Origin: an uncultured Cellulomonas sp.
GTDB lineage: Bacteria > Actinomycetota > Actinomycetes > Actinomycetales > Cellulomonadaceae
NCBI RefSeq assembly: GCF_947494015.1
Contig: NZ_CANLTL010000008.1
Coordinates: forward strand, 124,001-188,000
Direction: 5' to 3'
Length of the DNA: 64,000 bases
Part shown: positions 19,924 through 29,254 of the stretch, piece after piece
Layout: each line of letters begins with the position of its first letter
How positions within the stretch are numbered: the first letter of the stretch is position 1
Notes under the pieces: generated by a model
Told to the model about the DNA's origin: nothing
Databases searched by the model: none
The model's input: the letters and a program-made list of their open reading frames with translations, nothing else
Program-made: the position numbers and the translations under genes

Positions 19924-21417
19924 ATGCTGCGCCGGACGACGACGCCGGACCGGGCCACCCGCGGTCCGGCGTCGCCGTCCGCCGTGCCGGCGACCGCGAC
20001 CGCGGGCACGGCGTCCGGGACCGCCGTGCCGGCGGTGCGGCCGTCCGTGCCCCCGACCGCCGGTCCCCCGAGCCCCGCGCCGCCGGCAGCCCGTGCTGCC
20101 GGCCGGACCGGCAGCACCGCCGACCCGCTGTTCACCGAGCTCACCGCGCGCCGGCTCGGCCCGGTGCGCCGGTACTTCCTGCGGCACCCGGTCGTGATGG
20201 ACCTCGTGGTCGTCGCGTGGTTCGCCGTCCCGGCGACCCTCGGCGCGCTGATCGACCCCACGGGACCACCGGTGCTGCTCCTGGTGGCGACCCTGCTCGG
20301 CGCGGCGGCGCTGTTTGGCCGCCGTCGCGCACCGGTGCGGACGGCGATCGCCGTCGGCGTCCTGTCGGTGGCGACGATCGCCGTCACCGGCGGCTCCAAC
20401 GGGTACGACCTCGCCATCGCGCTGGCGCTGTACGCCGTCGCGGCCTCGTCCCGCCCGCGCACCGCCTGGCTGACCCTGGCCGGGCTGTGCGTGACCACCT
20501 CGGTCGCCATCCTGCTCCGGGAGCAGCCCATGGTCATCGACGGCCCGAACGTCACGGTCGCCACCGAGGGCCCCGACGGCGCGACGGACACCGTCACCGA
20601 CCTGCGGGCCGCCTCGATCACGACGCTCGTCATGTTCTCCCTGGTCGCGATCGCGGTGGGCAGCAGCGTCCGCAACCGCCGGCTGCACGTGGCCGCGCTG
20701 GTGGACCGCGCGAACGCGCTCACCGTCGAGCGCGACCAGCAGGCCCAGCTCGCCGCCGCCGCCGAGCGCACCCGGATCGCGCGCGAGATGCACGACGTCG
20801 TCGCGCACAGCCTGTCGGTGATGATCGCCCTGGGCGATGGGGCGGCCGCGGCGCTCGACCGGTCCCCCGAGCGAGCCCGGGCCGCGCTCGGCGAGCTGTC
20901 GGACACCGGCCGCGCGGCGCTGACCGACATGCGCCGCGTGCTCGGGGCGCTGCGCGACCCGGACGCCCCGTTCGACCCTCAGCCCGGGGCGGGCGACCTC
21001 GACCACCTCGTCGACCGGTTCCGGGCCGCCGGGCTGCCCGTGCGCTGGACCAGCACCGGACCGCCGCTGCCGCCCGACGCCGGCCTGGAGCTGGCCGTCT
21101 ACCGGATCGTCCAGGAGTCGCTGACCAACGTGCTGCGCCACGCGCCCGGGACCGCGTGGGTCGACCTCCGGCTCGACCGCACCGACCACGGGGTCGACAT
21201 CACGGTGACGGACGGCGGCGGGGCGCGGGGCGGCGGCTCGCCCCGGTCCGCCGCGGCGTCCGGGACGGCCGCGGCACCGGGCACGGTCGGGACCGGTCGC
21301 GGGGTGGTGGGCATGCGCGAGCGCGCCGCCGTGCTCGGGGGCCGGGTCGACGCCGGCCCGCACGACGGCGGCTGGCGGGTGCACGCCGTGCTGCGCTGGG
21401 ACGAGAGGACACCATGA
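19924..21417 (+). CDS. Two-component sensor histidine kinase (HisKA_3/NarX type)
   Basis: About 497 residues. A disordered Ala/Pro-rich N-terminus of about 70 residues precedes a membrane region of four or five helices. A short coiled coil leads to the dimerisation helix with phospho-acceptor H290 in [10 protein letters not shown]. The HATPase domain has the N box [11 protein letters not shown] and a [16 protein letters not shown] box, split by an unusual Gly/Ala-rich insert of about 25 residues. Its stop overlaps the response-regulator start as ATGA. It probably controls the adjacent ABC exporter. Confidence 0.93.
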   Translation: MLRRTTTPDRATRGPASPSAVPATATAGTASGTAVPAVRPSVPPTAGPPSPAPPAARAAGRTGSTADPLFTELTARRLGPVRRYFLRHPVVMDLVVVAWFAVPATLGALIDPTGPPVLLLVATLLGAAALFGRRRAPVRTAIAVGVLSVATIAVTGGSNGYDLAIALALYAVAASSRPRTAWLTLAGLCVTTSVAILLREQPMVIDGPNVTVATEGPDGATDTVTDLRAASITTLVMFSLVAIAVGSSVRNRRLHVAALVDRANALTVERDQQAQLAAAAERTRIAREMHDVVAHSLSVMIALGDGAAAALDRSPERARAALGELSDTGRAALTDMRRVLGALRDPDAPFDPQPGAGDLDHLVDRFRAAGLPVRWTSTGPPLPPDAGLELAVYRIVQESLTNVLRHAPGTAWVDLRLDRTDHGVDITVTDGGGARGGGSPRSAAASGTAAAPGTVGTGRGVVGMRERAAVLGGRVDAGPHDGGWRVHAVLRWDERTP

Positions 21418-22154
21418 CCGAGGACCACCCCGGCACCATCCAGCACGGCACCGGCGCCGGCGGCCCCGGTCGGGCGCCCACGCCGGTCCGGGTGCTGCTG
21501 GTCGACGACCAGGCGCTGCTGCGGATGGGCTTCCGGCTCGTCCTCGAGGGCGAGGACGACCTCGTCGTCGTGGGCGAGGCGGGTGACGGCGAGGCCGCCG
21601 TCGCGCAGGCGCTCGCGCTGCGACCCGACGTGGTGCTGATGGACGTGCGCATGCCCGGGATGAACGGCATCGCCGCCACCGAACGGCTCGTCGCGGAGCT
21701 GCCCGGGTGCCGCGTGGTCATCCTGACCACCTTCGACCTCGACGAGTACGCGTTCGCGGCGCTGCGAGCGGGGGCGAGCGGCTTCCTGCTCAAGGACGCC
21801 CGCCCCGCCGAGCTCGTGGCGGCGATCCGCACGGTCGCGTGCGGGGACGCCGTCGTCTCCCCCCGGGTGACCCGGCGGATGCTCGAGATGTTCGCCGGCC
21901 ACCTGCCGGCCGACGGTGCCGCCACGCAGCCGGGCGGGCTGGACGTGCGGCTGCAGTCGCTGACGGCTCGCGAGCTCGAGGTGTTCGGGGCGATCGCCGA
22001 GGGACTGTCCAACGCGGAGATCGCCGAGCGACTGGTGCTGTCCGAGGCGACGGTCAAGACGCACGTCGGGCGGATCCTGGCCAAGCTCGCGCTGCGCGAC
22101 CGGGTGCAGGCGGTCGTGCTCGCCTACACGACCGGGCTGGTCCGTCCCGGCTGA
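21414..22154 (+). CDS. NarL/LuxR-family response regulator
   Basis: 246 residues. The receiver domain (about 25-145) has acidic residues D31 and D32, phospho-acceptor D77 in LMDVRMPG and the conserved lysine in FLLKDARP. The C-terminal LuxR-type helix-turn-helix contains [18 protein letters not shown] and [12 protein letters not shown]. The N-terminus has about 24 extra residues before the receiver. It is translationally coupled to the kinase and probably regulates the upstream transporter genes. Confidence 0.95.
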   Translation: MTEDHPGTIQHGTGAGGPGRAPTPVRVLLVDDQALLRMGFRLVLEGEDDLVVVGEAGDGEAAVAQALALRPDVVLMDVRMPGMNGIAATERLVAELPGCRVVILTTFDLDEYAFAALRAGASGFLLKDARPAELVAAIRTVACGDAVVSPRVTRRMLEMFAGHLPADGAATQPGGLDVRLQSLTARELEVFGAIAEGLSNAEIAERLVLSEATVKTHVGRILAKLALRDRVQAVVLAYTTGLVRPG

Positions 22155-22250
22155 CGCCCGGTCCGTGGCTGGACCGCCGCGGGGGCGGGTCGTGCGACGG
22201 GTTAGCGTCGCCTCACCTGCACCGCTCGCACCGCCGTCCCGAGGAGACCC

Positions 22251-23150
22251 GTGACCGAGCCCCCCGCTCGTCGACCGCGCGCCGCCATGATCGCCACCGT
22301 GGTCCGCACCCAGCCCCTGGCGCCGTCCATGGTCCGCGTCGTGGTGGGCGGTGCGGGGCTGGCCGGATTCCAGCCGTCGCCGTGCGCCGACTCCTACGTC
22401 AAGCTCGTGTTCCCCCCGGCCGGCTCGCCCGCCGAGCGACCGCTGGACGCGCAGGGGCGGGTGGACCTCGAGGCGCTCGGCGCGCTGCTGCCCGCCGACC
22501 AGCCGGTCCGCCTGCGCAGCTACACCGTTCGAGCCTGGGACGCCGCGGCGGGTGAGCTGACGCTGGACTTCGTGGTGCACGGCGACCAGGGCCTGGCCGG
22601 GCCGTGGGCGGCCAGCGCGCGGCCCGGCGACGAGCTGCTGCTGCTCGGTCCGGGCGGCGCCTGGTCACCCCCCGACGACGCGGCGTGGCACCTGCTCGTC
22701 GCGGACGAGAGCGCGCTGCCGGCGGTCGCCGTCGCGCTCGAACGGCTGCCGGCGGGGGCGCGCGCGGTTGCGCTGCTCGAGGTCGAGGGACCCGGCGACC
22801 AGGTGCCGATCGACGGCCCCGCGGACCGCCCGGGGGATCGCCGGGCGGGTCGCCGGGACGTCGACGTGCGCTGGGTGCACCGCGCGGGCCGCCCGGTCGG
22901 GCAGGCGCTCGTCGAGTCGGTCCGCGCCCTGGACTGGCCGGCCGGGATGCCGCACGCCTTCGTCCACGGCGAGGCGGGCTTCGTCAAGGAGCTGCGCGGT
23001 CACCTTCGCCAGGAGCGGTCCATGCCGCGCGAGCACCTGTCGATCTCGGGCTACTGGCGGCTGGGCACCGACGACGAGGGCTGGCGGGCACGCAAGCGTG
23101 AGTGGACGCGCGAGATCGACGAGCGCGAGGCGGCAGCCGGCCTGCGCTGA
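22251..23150 (+). CDS. Siderophore-interacting protein (FAD-binding ferric reductase)
   Basis: A 299-residue ViuB/YqjH-type flavoprotein that reduces Fe(III)-siderophores in the cytoplasm to release iron. The FAD domain contains RLRSYTVRAWD (the R-x-Y-T FAD motif) and DFVVHGDQGLAGPWA. The C-terminal NAD(P)H-binding part includes LVADESALPAVAVALE and HAFVHGEAGFVKELR, ending with SISGYWRLGTDDEGWR. GTG 22251 follows GAGGAGACCC. A TTAGCGT hexamer at 22202-22208 could be a -10. The gene is not in an obvious siderophore cluster here. Confidence 0.93.
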   Translation: MTEPPARRPRAAMIATVVRTQPLAPSMVRVVVGGAGLAGFQPSPCADSYVKLVFPPAGSPAERPLDAQGRVDLEALGALLPADQPVRLRSYTVRAWDAAAGELTLDFVVHGDQGLAGPWAASARPGDELLLLGPGGAWSPPDDAAWHLLVADESALPAVAVALERLPAGARAVALLEVEGPGDQVPIDGPADRPGDRRAGRRDVDVRWVHRAGRPVGQALVESVRALDWPAGMPHAFVHGEAGFVKELRGHLRQERSMPREHLSISGYWRLGTDDEGWRARKREWTREIDEREAAAGLR

Positions 23151-23215
23151 GCCCGCGGCACCGCGCACGGTCGCCCGGCGCGCGCCATCTCGTCGGCCTC
23201 CGCCGGACGGACGAC

Positions 23216-23250
23216 CGCCGCCGGCCCCCGGGAGGGGGGCGGCGGCGGCC
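23216..23250. terminator. GC-rich hairpin between convergent genes
   Basis: Arms rich in CCGCCGCC/GGCGGCGG with a C-run/G-run extension form a hairpin between the ends of the siderophore-interacting gene and the YihY gene. An imperfect direct repeat of CCGTGGTGGT(A/G)CCGGTC follows at about 23250-23288. It is probably a bidirectional terminator. Confidence 0.5.
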
Positions 23251-23300
23251 GTGGTGGTACCGGTCCGGACCCGTGGTGGTGCCGGTCGGGGGCCCGGAGG

Positions 23301-24389
23301 TCAGCGATCCTTCGTGCGGCTCGACTCGCTCTCGCCCTCACCCTGGTGCCGGCCGGCCGAGAGTCGCAGCGCGCGCCCGCGCTTGATGTCCTCGGCCTCC
23401 TTCTCCTTGTCCTTCTCGATCTTGCTGGTGTCGCGGGGCGGGAGCTGGATGGTCTCCTCCGCCTCCATGCCGGCCTGCAGCTCGCGGCCACGCTCGAGCT
23501 CGGCGTCCAGCTCGGCACCGAACAGCAGCGCGTTGTTCATGATCCACAGCCACAGCAGGAAGATGATCACGCCGGCCAGCGCCCCGTAGGTCGCGCTGTA
23601 GCTGCTGAAGTTGGCGACGTAGAAGCCGAACCCGAGCGAGGCGATCACCGCGACGATGATGGCGACGAACGCGCCTACGCTCATCCACCGGAACTTCGGC
23701 TGCTGCACGTTCGGCGTCGCGTAGTACAGGATCGCGATCACCAGCGCGACCAGGACGGCCAGCACCGGCCACTTGGCGATCTGCCACACCGTGAGGGCCA
23801 CGTCGCCGAGGCCGATGGCGTTGCCGATCGCCTCCGCGAGCGGGCCGCTGACCACCAGCGCCAGCGCGACGACCGCGATGATCACGACCGAGACCAGCGT
23901 CACCAGCAGCATGATCGGGCGCAGCTTCCAGAACGGGCGCCCCTCCTGGACCTCGTACATGCGGTTCATGGCCCGGCTGAACGCCGTGACGTAGCCCGAC
24001 GCCGACCACAGGGCACCCAGCAGACCGGTGACCAGACCGAGGCCGGCGGCCGGCGCGGTGGCCAGGTTCTCCACCGTCGTGCGGATCGTCTCGGTGACCT
24101 CCAGACCGAGGTCCTCCGCGACCCCGAGCAGCGCATCCGTGGTCTCCTGCGGGTCGCCCACGAGCCCGACCAGCGAGATCACCGCCAGCAGCGCGGGGAA
24201 CAGGGCGAGCACGCCGTAGTAGGTCAGGGCGGCGGCCAGGTCGGTGCACTGATCACCGAGGAACTCGCGCAGCGTCTTGCGCAGGATGTACTTCCATGAC
24301 GGCTTCGTCAGGTCTGACAGGTCGTCGGGCTTGCGTGAGTCGTCGGGGTGCGGCGCCTGGGCCTTGTGCTCGTCCGTCTTGCCGGCCAT
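23301..24389 (-). CDS. YihY/virulence factor BrkB family membrane protein
   Basis: 362 residues with six predicted membrane helices after an N-terminal cytoplasmic region. TDLAAALTYYGVLALFPALLA is the family signature, and the conserved GYVTAFSRAMNRMYEVQEGRPFW follows. The C-terminal tail of about 60 residues is highly charged with Lys/Glu and Arg. Start ATG 24389 has an AGGAG site. The family is a predicted transporter or envelope protein of unknown function. It is the last gene of a leftward stress-like group. Confidence 0.93.
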   Translation of the reverse strand: MAGKTDEHKAQAPHPDDSRKPDDLSDLTKPSWKYILRKTLREFLGDQCTDLAAALTYYGVLALFPALLAVISLVGLVGDPQETTDALLGVAEDLGLEVTETIRTTVENLATAPAAGLGLVTGLLGALWSASGYVTAFSRAMNRMYEVQEGRPFWKLRPIMLLVTLVSVVIIAVVALALVVSGPLAEAIGNAIGLGDVALTVWQIAKWPVLAVLVALVIAILYYATPNVQQPKFRWMSVGAFVAIIVAVIASLGFGFYVANFSSYSATYGALAGVIIFLLWLWIMNNALLFGAELDAELERGRELQAGMEAEETIQLPPRDTSKIEKDKEKEAEDIKRGRALRLSAGRHQGEGESESSRTKDR

Positions 24390-24440
24390 CGGGTTCTCCT
24401 GCGTGGTGGTGGTCGAGCGCCGCCGGGGGCGGCAGTGAAG

Positions 24441-24477
24441 CGCCGCGGGACCGGGACGTGGTCCCGGTCCCGCGGCG
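24441..24477 (-). terminator. Perfect 17-bp hairpin after the DUF3618 gene
   Basis: Arms 24441-24457 and 24461-24477 are exact reverse complements around a GTG loop. It lies 9 nt after the DUF3618 stop and before the YihY start. It is a likely terminator of the upstream three-gene operon. Confidence 0.65.
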
Positions 24478-24485
24478 TCGGTGGA

Positions 24486-25247
24486 TCAGCCCTGCTGCTC
24501 GGACTTGACCCGCTGGGCGGCGTCCGTGGCCTCGCCACGCACCTCCTGGGCGGCGTCGGTGCCCTCCTCCTTGACCGTCTGCGCGGCCTCGGTGGCGGTC
24601 TCCTTGAGGTGCTGGACGGCCTCCTGGGCCGGCTCCTTGAGCTCCTGGACCAAGCCCTGGGCCTTGCCCTTGGCCAGGTCACCGAGCGGTTCGGCCTTGT
24701 CCTTGACCGCATGGGCGGCGTCGCGCTCACGCTTGGTCGAGGGCAGCAGCGCGGCACCGATCAGCCCGAGCCCGAAGGCCACGAGGCCGGCGGCGAGCGG
24801 GTTGCCCTCCGCCTGACGTCGCACGGCGGCCGGAGCACCGGCGGCCGCGCCGCCGGCCGAGTGCGCCTTGTCCGTCGCGGAGTGCAGGGCGCCCGACAGC
24901 GCCGACCCCGCCGACGACGCCTTGCCGTGCACCGCGTCGCCGGCCGACGACGCCTTGTCGTGCAGCGCGGAGCCGCCCGACGACGCCGAGCCGTGCGCGG
25001 AGTGCCCCGCGGACGACACCTTGTCGTGCAGGGACTCGCCGGCCGAGGCCGCGGAGTCCTTGACGTCCGACACGGTGCCCATGACCTTGTCACGCACGCT
25101 GCCCACGACTCCCTTGGCCTTGTCCACCTGGCGGTGGGCGACGTTGCTCGGGTTCACCCTGTCGGTCAGCGCGTCCACGTCGCTGCTCAGCTCGCTGCGC
25201 GTGCGCTCGATCTCCTGACGGATCTGCTCCGGGTCGTTGCTGCTCAT
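24486..25247 (-). CDS. DUF3618 protein with LEA-like repeats
   Basis: 253 residues. The N-terminal DUF3618 motif (DPEQIRQEIERTRSELSSDVDAL) is followed by helical Ala/Lys/Asp-rich repeats. In the middle, units such as ASSAGDAVHGK and ASSGGSALHDK repeat about every 11-12 residues. One membrane helix lies at about 152-170, and the C-terminal third returns to Lys/Ala/Glu helix with LKEPAQEAVQHLKETATEA. Its ATG overlaps the stop of the holin-like gene as ATGA. The pattern resembles desiccation or envelope-stress proteins. Its precise function is unknown. Confidence 0.85.
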   Translation of the reverse strand: MSSNDPEQIRQEIERTRSELSSDVDALTDRVNPSNVAHRQVDKAKGVVGSVRDKVMGTVSDVKDSAASAGESLHDKVSSAGHSAHGSASSGGSALHDKASSAGDAVHGKASSAGSALSGALHSATDKAHSAGGAAAGAPAAVRRQAEGNPLAAGLVAFGLGLIGAALLPSTKRERDAAHAVKDKAEPLGDLAKGKAQGLVQELKEPAQEAVQHLKETATEAAQTVKEEGTDAAQEVRGEATDAAQRVKSEQQG

Positions 25248-25720
25248 CGTGCTGCCTCCTCATTGCCCTTCACGGCGTCCGGGATCTTCTTGACGGTGTC
25301 CGCCGTCTTCGGCATGCCCCCGACTTCCTTCATCTCCTTCTTGCCCCGCAGCGCCAGGATCGCGGCGACGATGCCCCACAGCGCCGCCACGACGAGCGCG
25401 GCCCACGCGAGGTTGTCGAACCAGTAGCCCAGCGCCCACCAGAGCGCGAAGGACAGGAACAGCACGGTCAGGTGGCCGGCGTACCCGGCGCCGGCGAACA
25501 TGCCCGCGCCCTTGCCCGCCGCCTTGGCGGACTGCGTCGCCTCGGCCTTGGCCAGCGCGACCTCCTGGCGCATCAGCGTCGACAGGTCCTTGCTGACCTC
25601 GCCGAAGAGCTCGCCGATCGAGGGCTCGCCGCCGCCCGAGCTGTGGCCGGAGCCGCTGCTCGCAGAGGGCGTGCCCATGGCGGTGGCACCGCCGGTGCCG
25701 TAGGGGTCGGGGGTCGTCAT
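25244..25720 (-). CDS. Phage holin superfamily 3-6 protein (DUF1469-like)
   Basis: A 158-residue protein with an N-terminal Gly/Ser-rich tail, an amphipathic helix (LFGEVSKDLSTLMRQEVALAKAE), and two close membrane helices at about 75-120. It fits Phage_holin_3_6, which in actinobacterial genomes is a chromosomal membrane-protein family and not evidence of a prophage. It overlaps its neighbours on both sides by ATGA junctions. Its constant company with DUF3618 suggests that they act together at the membrane. Confidence 0.85.
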   Translation of the reverse strand: MTTPDPYGTGGATAMGTPSASSGSGHSSGGGEPSIGELFGEVSKDLSTLMRQEVALAKAEATQSAKAAGKGAGMFAGAGYAGHLTVLFLSFALWWALGYWFDNLAWAALVVAALWGIVAAILALRGKKEMKEVGGMPKTADTVKKIPDAVKGNEEAAR

Positions 25721-26643
25721 GCCGTCCCCCCGAATCCACCGGTCGTGCGCGGCGCGTCGGGCGTGCCCACGTCCGAGGTGCCGGTCCCGTACGCCGACGT
25801 GGCGGGAGCCGTGTAGGTGTCCGTGGTCGGCGCGCTGTACGCGTCCGTCGTCGGGGCGCTGTAGGTGTCGGTCGTCGCGGTGGCGTACGTGCCGGTGGTG
25901 TACCCGGCGGTGCCTGCACCGGCGTAGCCGCCCGACCCCTGGTCCGCGGTGCCGGCGTCGTCGGAGGCGTCGTCCCTGAGGCTGCGCGCGAGGCGACCCA
26001 CGACCAGGCCGGTGCCGGCCGCGATCGCCAGGAACAGACCCGGCTTGCGGCGGGCGAAGTCGGTGACCTCCGAGAGCAGCTCGGCCGGCTCCTTGTCCTC
26101 GAACCAGGAGGCGACGGAGTCCACCGCGCCGGCGGCCTGGTTCGCGACGTTCGCCGCGACGCCCTTGTTCTCGGACGACTCGGCCATCGCGCTCAGCTCG
26201 CTGCTGACCGACCGGATCGCGTTGGCGACGTTGGACTTCTGGCTCCCGGCCTGGGAGGTGAGCTGGCTGCGCGCCTGCTGGAGCACGTCCTTGGCCTGCT
26301 TGCGCGCCTCGTCGGCGACGTGCGCGGCCTCCTGCTTGGCGGTGCCGGCGACCCGGCCGCCGGCCTCGGCGGCGGTCTGCTTCACACCCTGGGCCTCGCC
26401 CTGGACCTGGTCCTTGACCTGACCGGCCTTCTCCTTGGCCTGGCCGACCTTCTCCTTGGCGGCGGAGTCGCTGCCGGAGTCGTCGGCGACGTGCTGGCCC
26501 TGGTAGGTCGTCGTGCCGAGCGTGCCGGTCTCGTAGGTGCCCGAGCCGGCCGGGTACGACGGCGGCATCGTGTCGTCGAGGTCGCCCGTAGTCGGGACGG
26601 TCCCCGGGGGGCGGGTGGACGGGTTGTCGTAGCTGTCGGTCAT
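25717..26643 (-). CDS. LEA-like, repeat-bearing single-pass membrane protein
   Basis: About 308 residues, not a recognised named family. The N-terminal 65 residues are disordered (Thr/Pro/Gly/Tyr). Next comes a Lys/Ala/Glu/Gln helix with VGQAKEKAGQVKDQVQGEAQG, resembling LEA and YtxH/CsbD-like sequences. A membrane helix at about 200-220 (FLAIAAGTGLVVGRL) is followed by a C-terminal tail of tandem nine-residue units TDTYSAPTT. The start ATG 26643 has a weak GAAGGG site. It is first in the operon and overlaps the holin-like gene as ATGA. Confidence 0.78.
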   Translation of the reverse strand: MTDSYDNPSTRPPGTVPTTGDLDDTMPPSYPAGSGTYETGTLGTTTYQGQHVADDSGSDSAAKEKVGQAKEKAGQVKDQVQGEAQGVKQTAAEAGGRVAGTAKQEAAHVADEARKQAKDVLQQARSQLTSQAGSQKSNVANAIRSVSSELSAMAESSENKGVAANVANQAAGAVDSVASWFEDKEPAELLSEVTDFARRKPGLFLAIAAGTGLVVGRLARSLRDDASDDAGTADQGSGGYAGAGTAGYTTGTYATATTDTYSAPTTDAYSAPTTDTYTAPATSAYGTGTSDVGTPDAPRTTGGFGGTA

Positions 26644-26761
26644 GTTCTTGCCCTTCGGTGGAGTGCTGGTCTGCTGGCAGCCGTCTGGGTGCACCGCCCG
26701 ACGCGGTCGGCGTCGTGACGTGCGGCGGGTGGGGAGGGGGTGCGGCCTGGGCCGCGGGGGC

Positions 26762-27004
26762 TCAGGTGAGAGCCGGCCCCGAGTCCCCCGACCCGGACAG
26801 CCCGCGCAGGAACTCGTGGCACTTCTGCGCGCGCTCGGAGTCCTGAGCCATCACCTGCTCGAAGAAGGCCGCGATGTCCTCATGTCCCGCGGTGCGGGCG
26901 TCGCGGACGTACTGGCCGTAGTCGTGGCCCGCCTTGAGCGAGTGGTACTGCAGAGAGATCAGGTCGAAGCTGACGTCGTCGAATCCGGTCTCGCCGGTTG
27001 CCAT
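26762..27004 (-). CDS. Small helical protein, possibly ferritin-like
   Basis: 80 residues, not recognised with certainty. Start ATG 27004 follows AGGAAGG. The sequence (DLISLQYHSLKAGHDYGQYV, then HEDIAAFFEQVMAQDSERAQKCHEFLR) looks like a pair of long helices with spaced Glu/His residues of the type seen in ferritin-like proteins. Its place ahead of the LEA-like operon supports a stress role. A short inverted repeat (CCCCGC/GCGGGG, 27032-27050) lies just upstream of its start. Confidence 0.65.
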   Translation of the reverse strand: MATGETGFDDVSFDLISLQYHSLKAGHDYGQYVRDARTAGHEDIAAFFEQVMAQDSERAQKCHEFLRGLSGSGDSGPALT

Positions 27005-27154
27005 CGCAGACACCTTCCTGTTCGAGTTCTCCCCCGCGTGGCATGCGGGGAAGGGCGCTGCCACGACCGCCGTCCGCATCGCTCCGGTCGGCCTCCCCGA
27101 TCGCATCGACGCCCGCACCATGCCCCGGGGTGCCGGCTCCTCGCTCGGTGACGC

Positions 27155-28062
27155 CTACCCGGATCTGCGGTCCGGACGGTGAGCCGTGGCTCGACCTGTT
27201 TTGAGCATATGGAACCGGGCAGGTCCCGCAACCGGAGGAAAACCGCAGGTGGCGGCCGTGTGGCCGGTCGGTCTCGGCCGCGGCGTCTGCCTCGCGCGAG
27301 AGGCCTGGGTGTAGTACACGCCGATCGGACGGCCGTCGATCCGGTGCACGGCGACGTCGATGTCGTACACGTCGCGCATCACCTCGGCCGTCATGATCGC
27401 CCCCGGAGCACCCTGGTGGACGACGACGCCGTCGCGCATCGCGACCACGTGGTCGGAGTAGCACGCCGCGACGTTGATGTCGTGCAGCACCAGCACGACG
27501 GTCTCGCCGAGCTCGTCGGCGGTACGTCGCATGAGCCGCATCATCGCGACCGCGTGCTTGATGTCCAGGTTGCTCAGCGGCTCGTCGAGCAGGACGTAGC
27601 CGGTGTCCTGGCACAGCACCATCGCCACGAAGGCAGCTGCCGCTGGCCGCCGGACAGCTCGTCGAGCAACCGGCCGGACGTCGGCTCCAGGTCCAGGTAC
27701 GCCAGGGCGCGGGCGACGTGCTCGAGGTCGGCGGAGGTCGGCCGGCCCTTGCTGTCGGGGTAGCGGCCGAACGACACCAGGTCGTGCACGGTCAGCCGAG
27801 AGCCCAGGTGGTTGTCCTGCCGCAGGACGGACAACCGCCGGGCCAGCAGGTCGCCGGGGGTCCGGGTCACGTCGAGCCCGTCGACCGTCACCGTGCCGGC
27901 GTCGAGCGGAGGCAGGCGGCTCACCAGTGACAGCAGCGGCGACTTGCCGGCGCCGTTGGGCCCGATGATCGAGGTGACCCCACCGCGGGGCAGGCGCAGG
28001 TCGACGCCGTCGACGCCGGTGGCGGGCCCGTACCGCTTGGTCGCACCCGAGACCTCGATCAT
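27155..28062 (-). pseudogene. Frameshifted iron-siderophore ABC ATPase
   Basis: This was an iron-chelate importer ATPase (FepC/YclP type). The N-terminal half begins at ATG 28062 and runs through Walker A to LLDELSGGQRQ. The rest, from FVAMVLCQDTGYVLLDEP to DGRPIGVYYTQ, continues in another frame. The reading frame breaks at about 27632-27642, where one base is missing compared with the expected Gln-Arg-Ala codons. Walker A is also altered: GPNGAGKSP has Pro in place of the nucleotide-binding Thr (codon 27937-27939). Two independent lesions indicate real decay, not only a sequencing error. It overlaps the permease remnant by ATGA. Confidence 0.85.
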
Positions 28063-28480
28063 CGCCCCGCCCCGCGCAGCAGCAGCACGAGGAACGCGAT
28101 GCCGCCGAGGAACTCCACGACCACGCCGGTGCTCGAGTCCAGCCCGAGCACACGCTCGAGGACCACCTGACCGCCGACCAGGCACAGCACACCGAGCAGC
28201 ACCGCGGCGGGCAGCACCGCGCGGTGGCGGTGCGTGCGCACCAGCAGGTGCGCGAGGTTCGCCACCAGCAGCCCGAAGAAGGTCACCGGCCCGACCAGGG
28301 CGGTGGACACCGACACCAGCACCGCGACGACGACGACGGTCTGCACCCGGCGCTGGTGGTCCACCCCGAGGCCGATCGCCCTCTCGCGACCCAGCGCCGG
28401 CACGTCGACCGTGTGCGAGATCCGCCGCGCGACCAGCGAGACCGCCCCGACCTCGACCAAGTCGTCCCGCCCGAGGCGCC
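28059..28480 (-). pseudogene. Truncated FecCD-type iron permease remnant
   Basis: About 140 residues match the C-terminal part of an iron-chelate ABC permease: LGRERAIGLGVDHQRRVQ, then VSTALVGPVTFFGLLVANLAHLL, LVGGQVVLERVLG and the end VEFLGGIAFLVLLL. The N-terminal two thirds are missing; upstream of about 28480 the frame is no longer permease-like, and another gene ends at 28499. No binding protein or partner permease is nearby. With the broken ATPase it marks a deleted import operon. Confidence 0.8.
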
Positions 28481-28498
28481 GGCGCCGGAGCCGGCGGG

Positions 28499-29254
28499 TC
28501 ACCCGGCGGACGGTGGCCCGAGCTGGAGACGGACCTGGCCGACCCGGCGCAGGAGGTCGCCCACGAGGGTGCAGGCGACCCACATGATGGCGCCGAGCTC
28601 GAGGAGCTCCTCCACCAGCACCAGGGACAGGTACGCGACGCCGTGCTGCAGCCCCTGCGTCTCCAGGACGGCCTCGACCATCTCCAGCCCGGCGGCGCCC
28701 GCGACGAACAGCAGACCCGCCAGGATCAGGTTGCGCCGGGTGCGGGTGTCCAGGCTGCGCAGGAAGCCGACCTGGACCAGGAGGAACACGAGCCCGAACA
28801 GCAGCGCGGGGATGACCCAGGCGTAGTAGAGCGGCCCCCCGCCGGTCCCCAGCACCTGCCGGACCGGGGTGGAGAAGCGCTCGTGGATGGCGGCGACCTC
28901 GTCGAGCGACATGAGCGCGAACAGGGCCGCGAGCCCGTACCAGTTCGGTGCCCACCGGCTGCCCTCCCGGCGCGCGAGCCGCGCGCCGATCGTGGCGAGG
29001 ATCGCGCACAGCGCGTGCACCATCGACGTGACCCAGGTGCCGACGCTGGTCTCCTGGACCAGGCTGAGCACGCTCAGGTGCCCGACCACGTCGGACCACA
29101 GCATCGCGACCAGGTGGCCCGCCGCCAGCACCGCCAGGACCACGACGAACAGGCGCGCCAGCCGCCCGGTCAGCGTGGGGGCCACCACGATCTCCCGCCG
29201 GGGTGGCGACGGCACGGCCTGGGCGCGGGTCGGGGCGGGGGACTGCGGGTCCAT
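28499..29254 (-). CDS. Multi-pass membrane protein with conserved acidic motifs
   Basis: 251 residues with about six membrane helices, not a named family I can assign. Charged residues within or beside the helices stand out: SLDEVAAIHERF at about 115-126, AGLEMVEAVLE at about 188-198 and LVEELLELGAIMW at about 214-226. Spaced Asp/Glu/His groups of this type could bind metal or protons. The start ATG 29254 lies behind GAGGAAACCC. The gene borders the decayed iron transporter. Confidence 0.7.
   Translation of the reverse strand: MDPQSPAPTRAQAVPSPPRREIVVAPTLTGRLARLFVVVLAVLAAGHLVAMLWSDVVGHLSVLSLVQETSVGTWVTSMVHALCAILATIGARLARREGSRWAPNWYGLAALFALMSLDEVAAIHERFSTPVRQVLGTGGGPLYYAWVIPALLFGLVFLLVQVGFLRSLDTRTRRNLILAGLLFVAGAAGLEMVEAVLETQGLQHGVAYLSLVLVEELLELGAIMWVACTLVGDLLRRVGQVRLQLGPPSAG

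Noticed and set aside
22195-22220. DtxR/IdeR iron box before the siderophore-interacting gene
   Set aside because: GGTTAG and CCTCACC are present but the spacing and symmetry do not match the 19-bp palindrome. Only a -10-like TTAGCGT remains plausible.
25244-25720. Prophage signal from the holin-like gene
   Set aside because: No capsid, tail, integrase or lysin genes nearby; the family is chromosomal in actinobacteria and here is tied to DUF3618.
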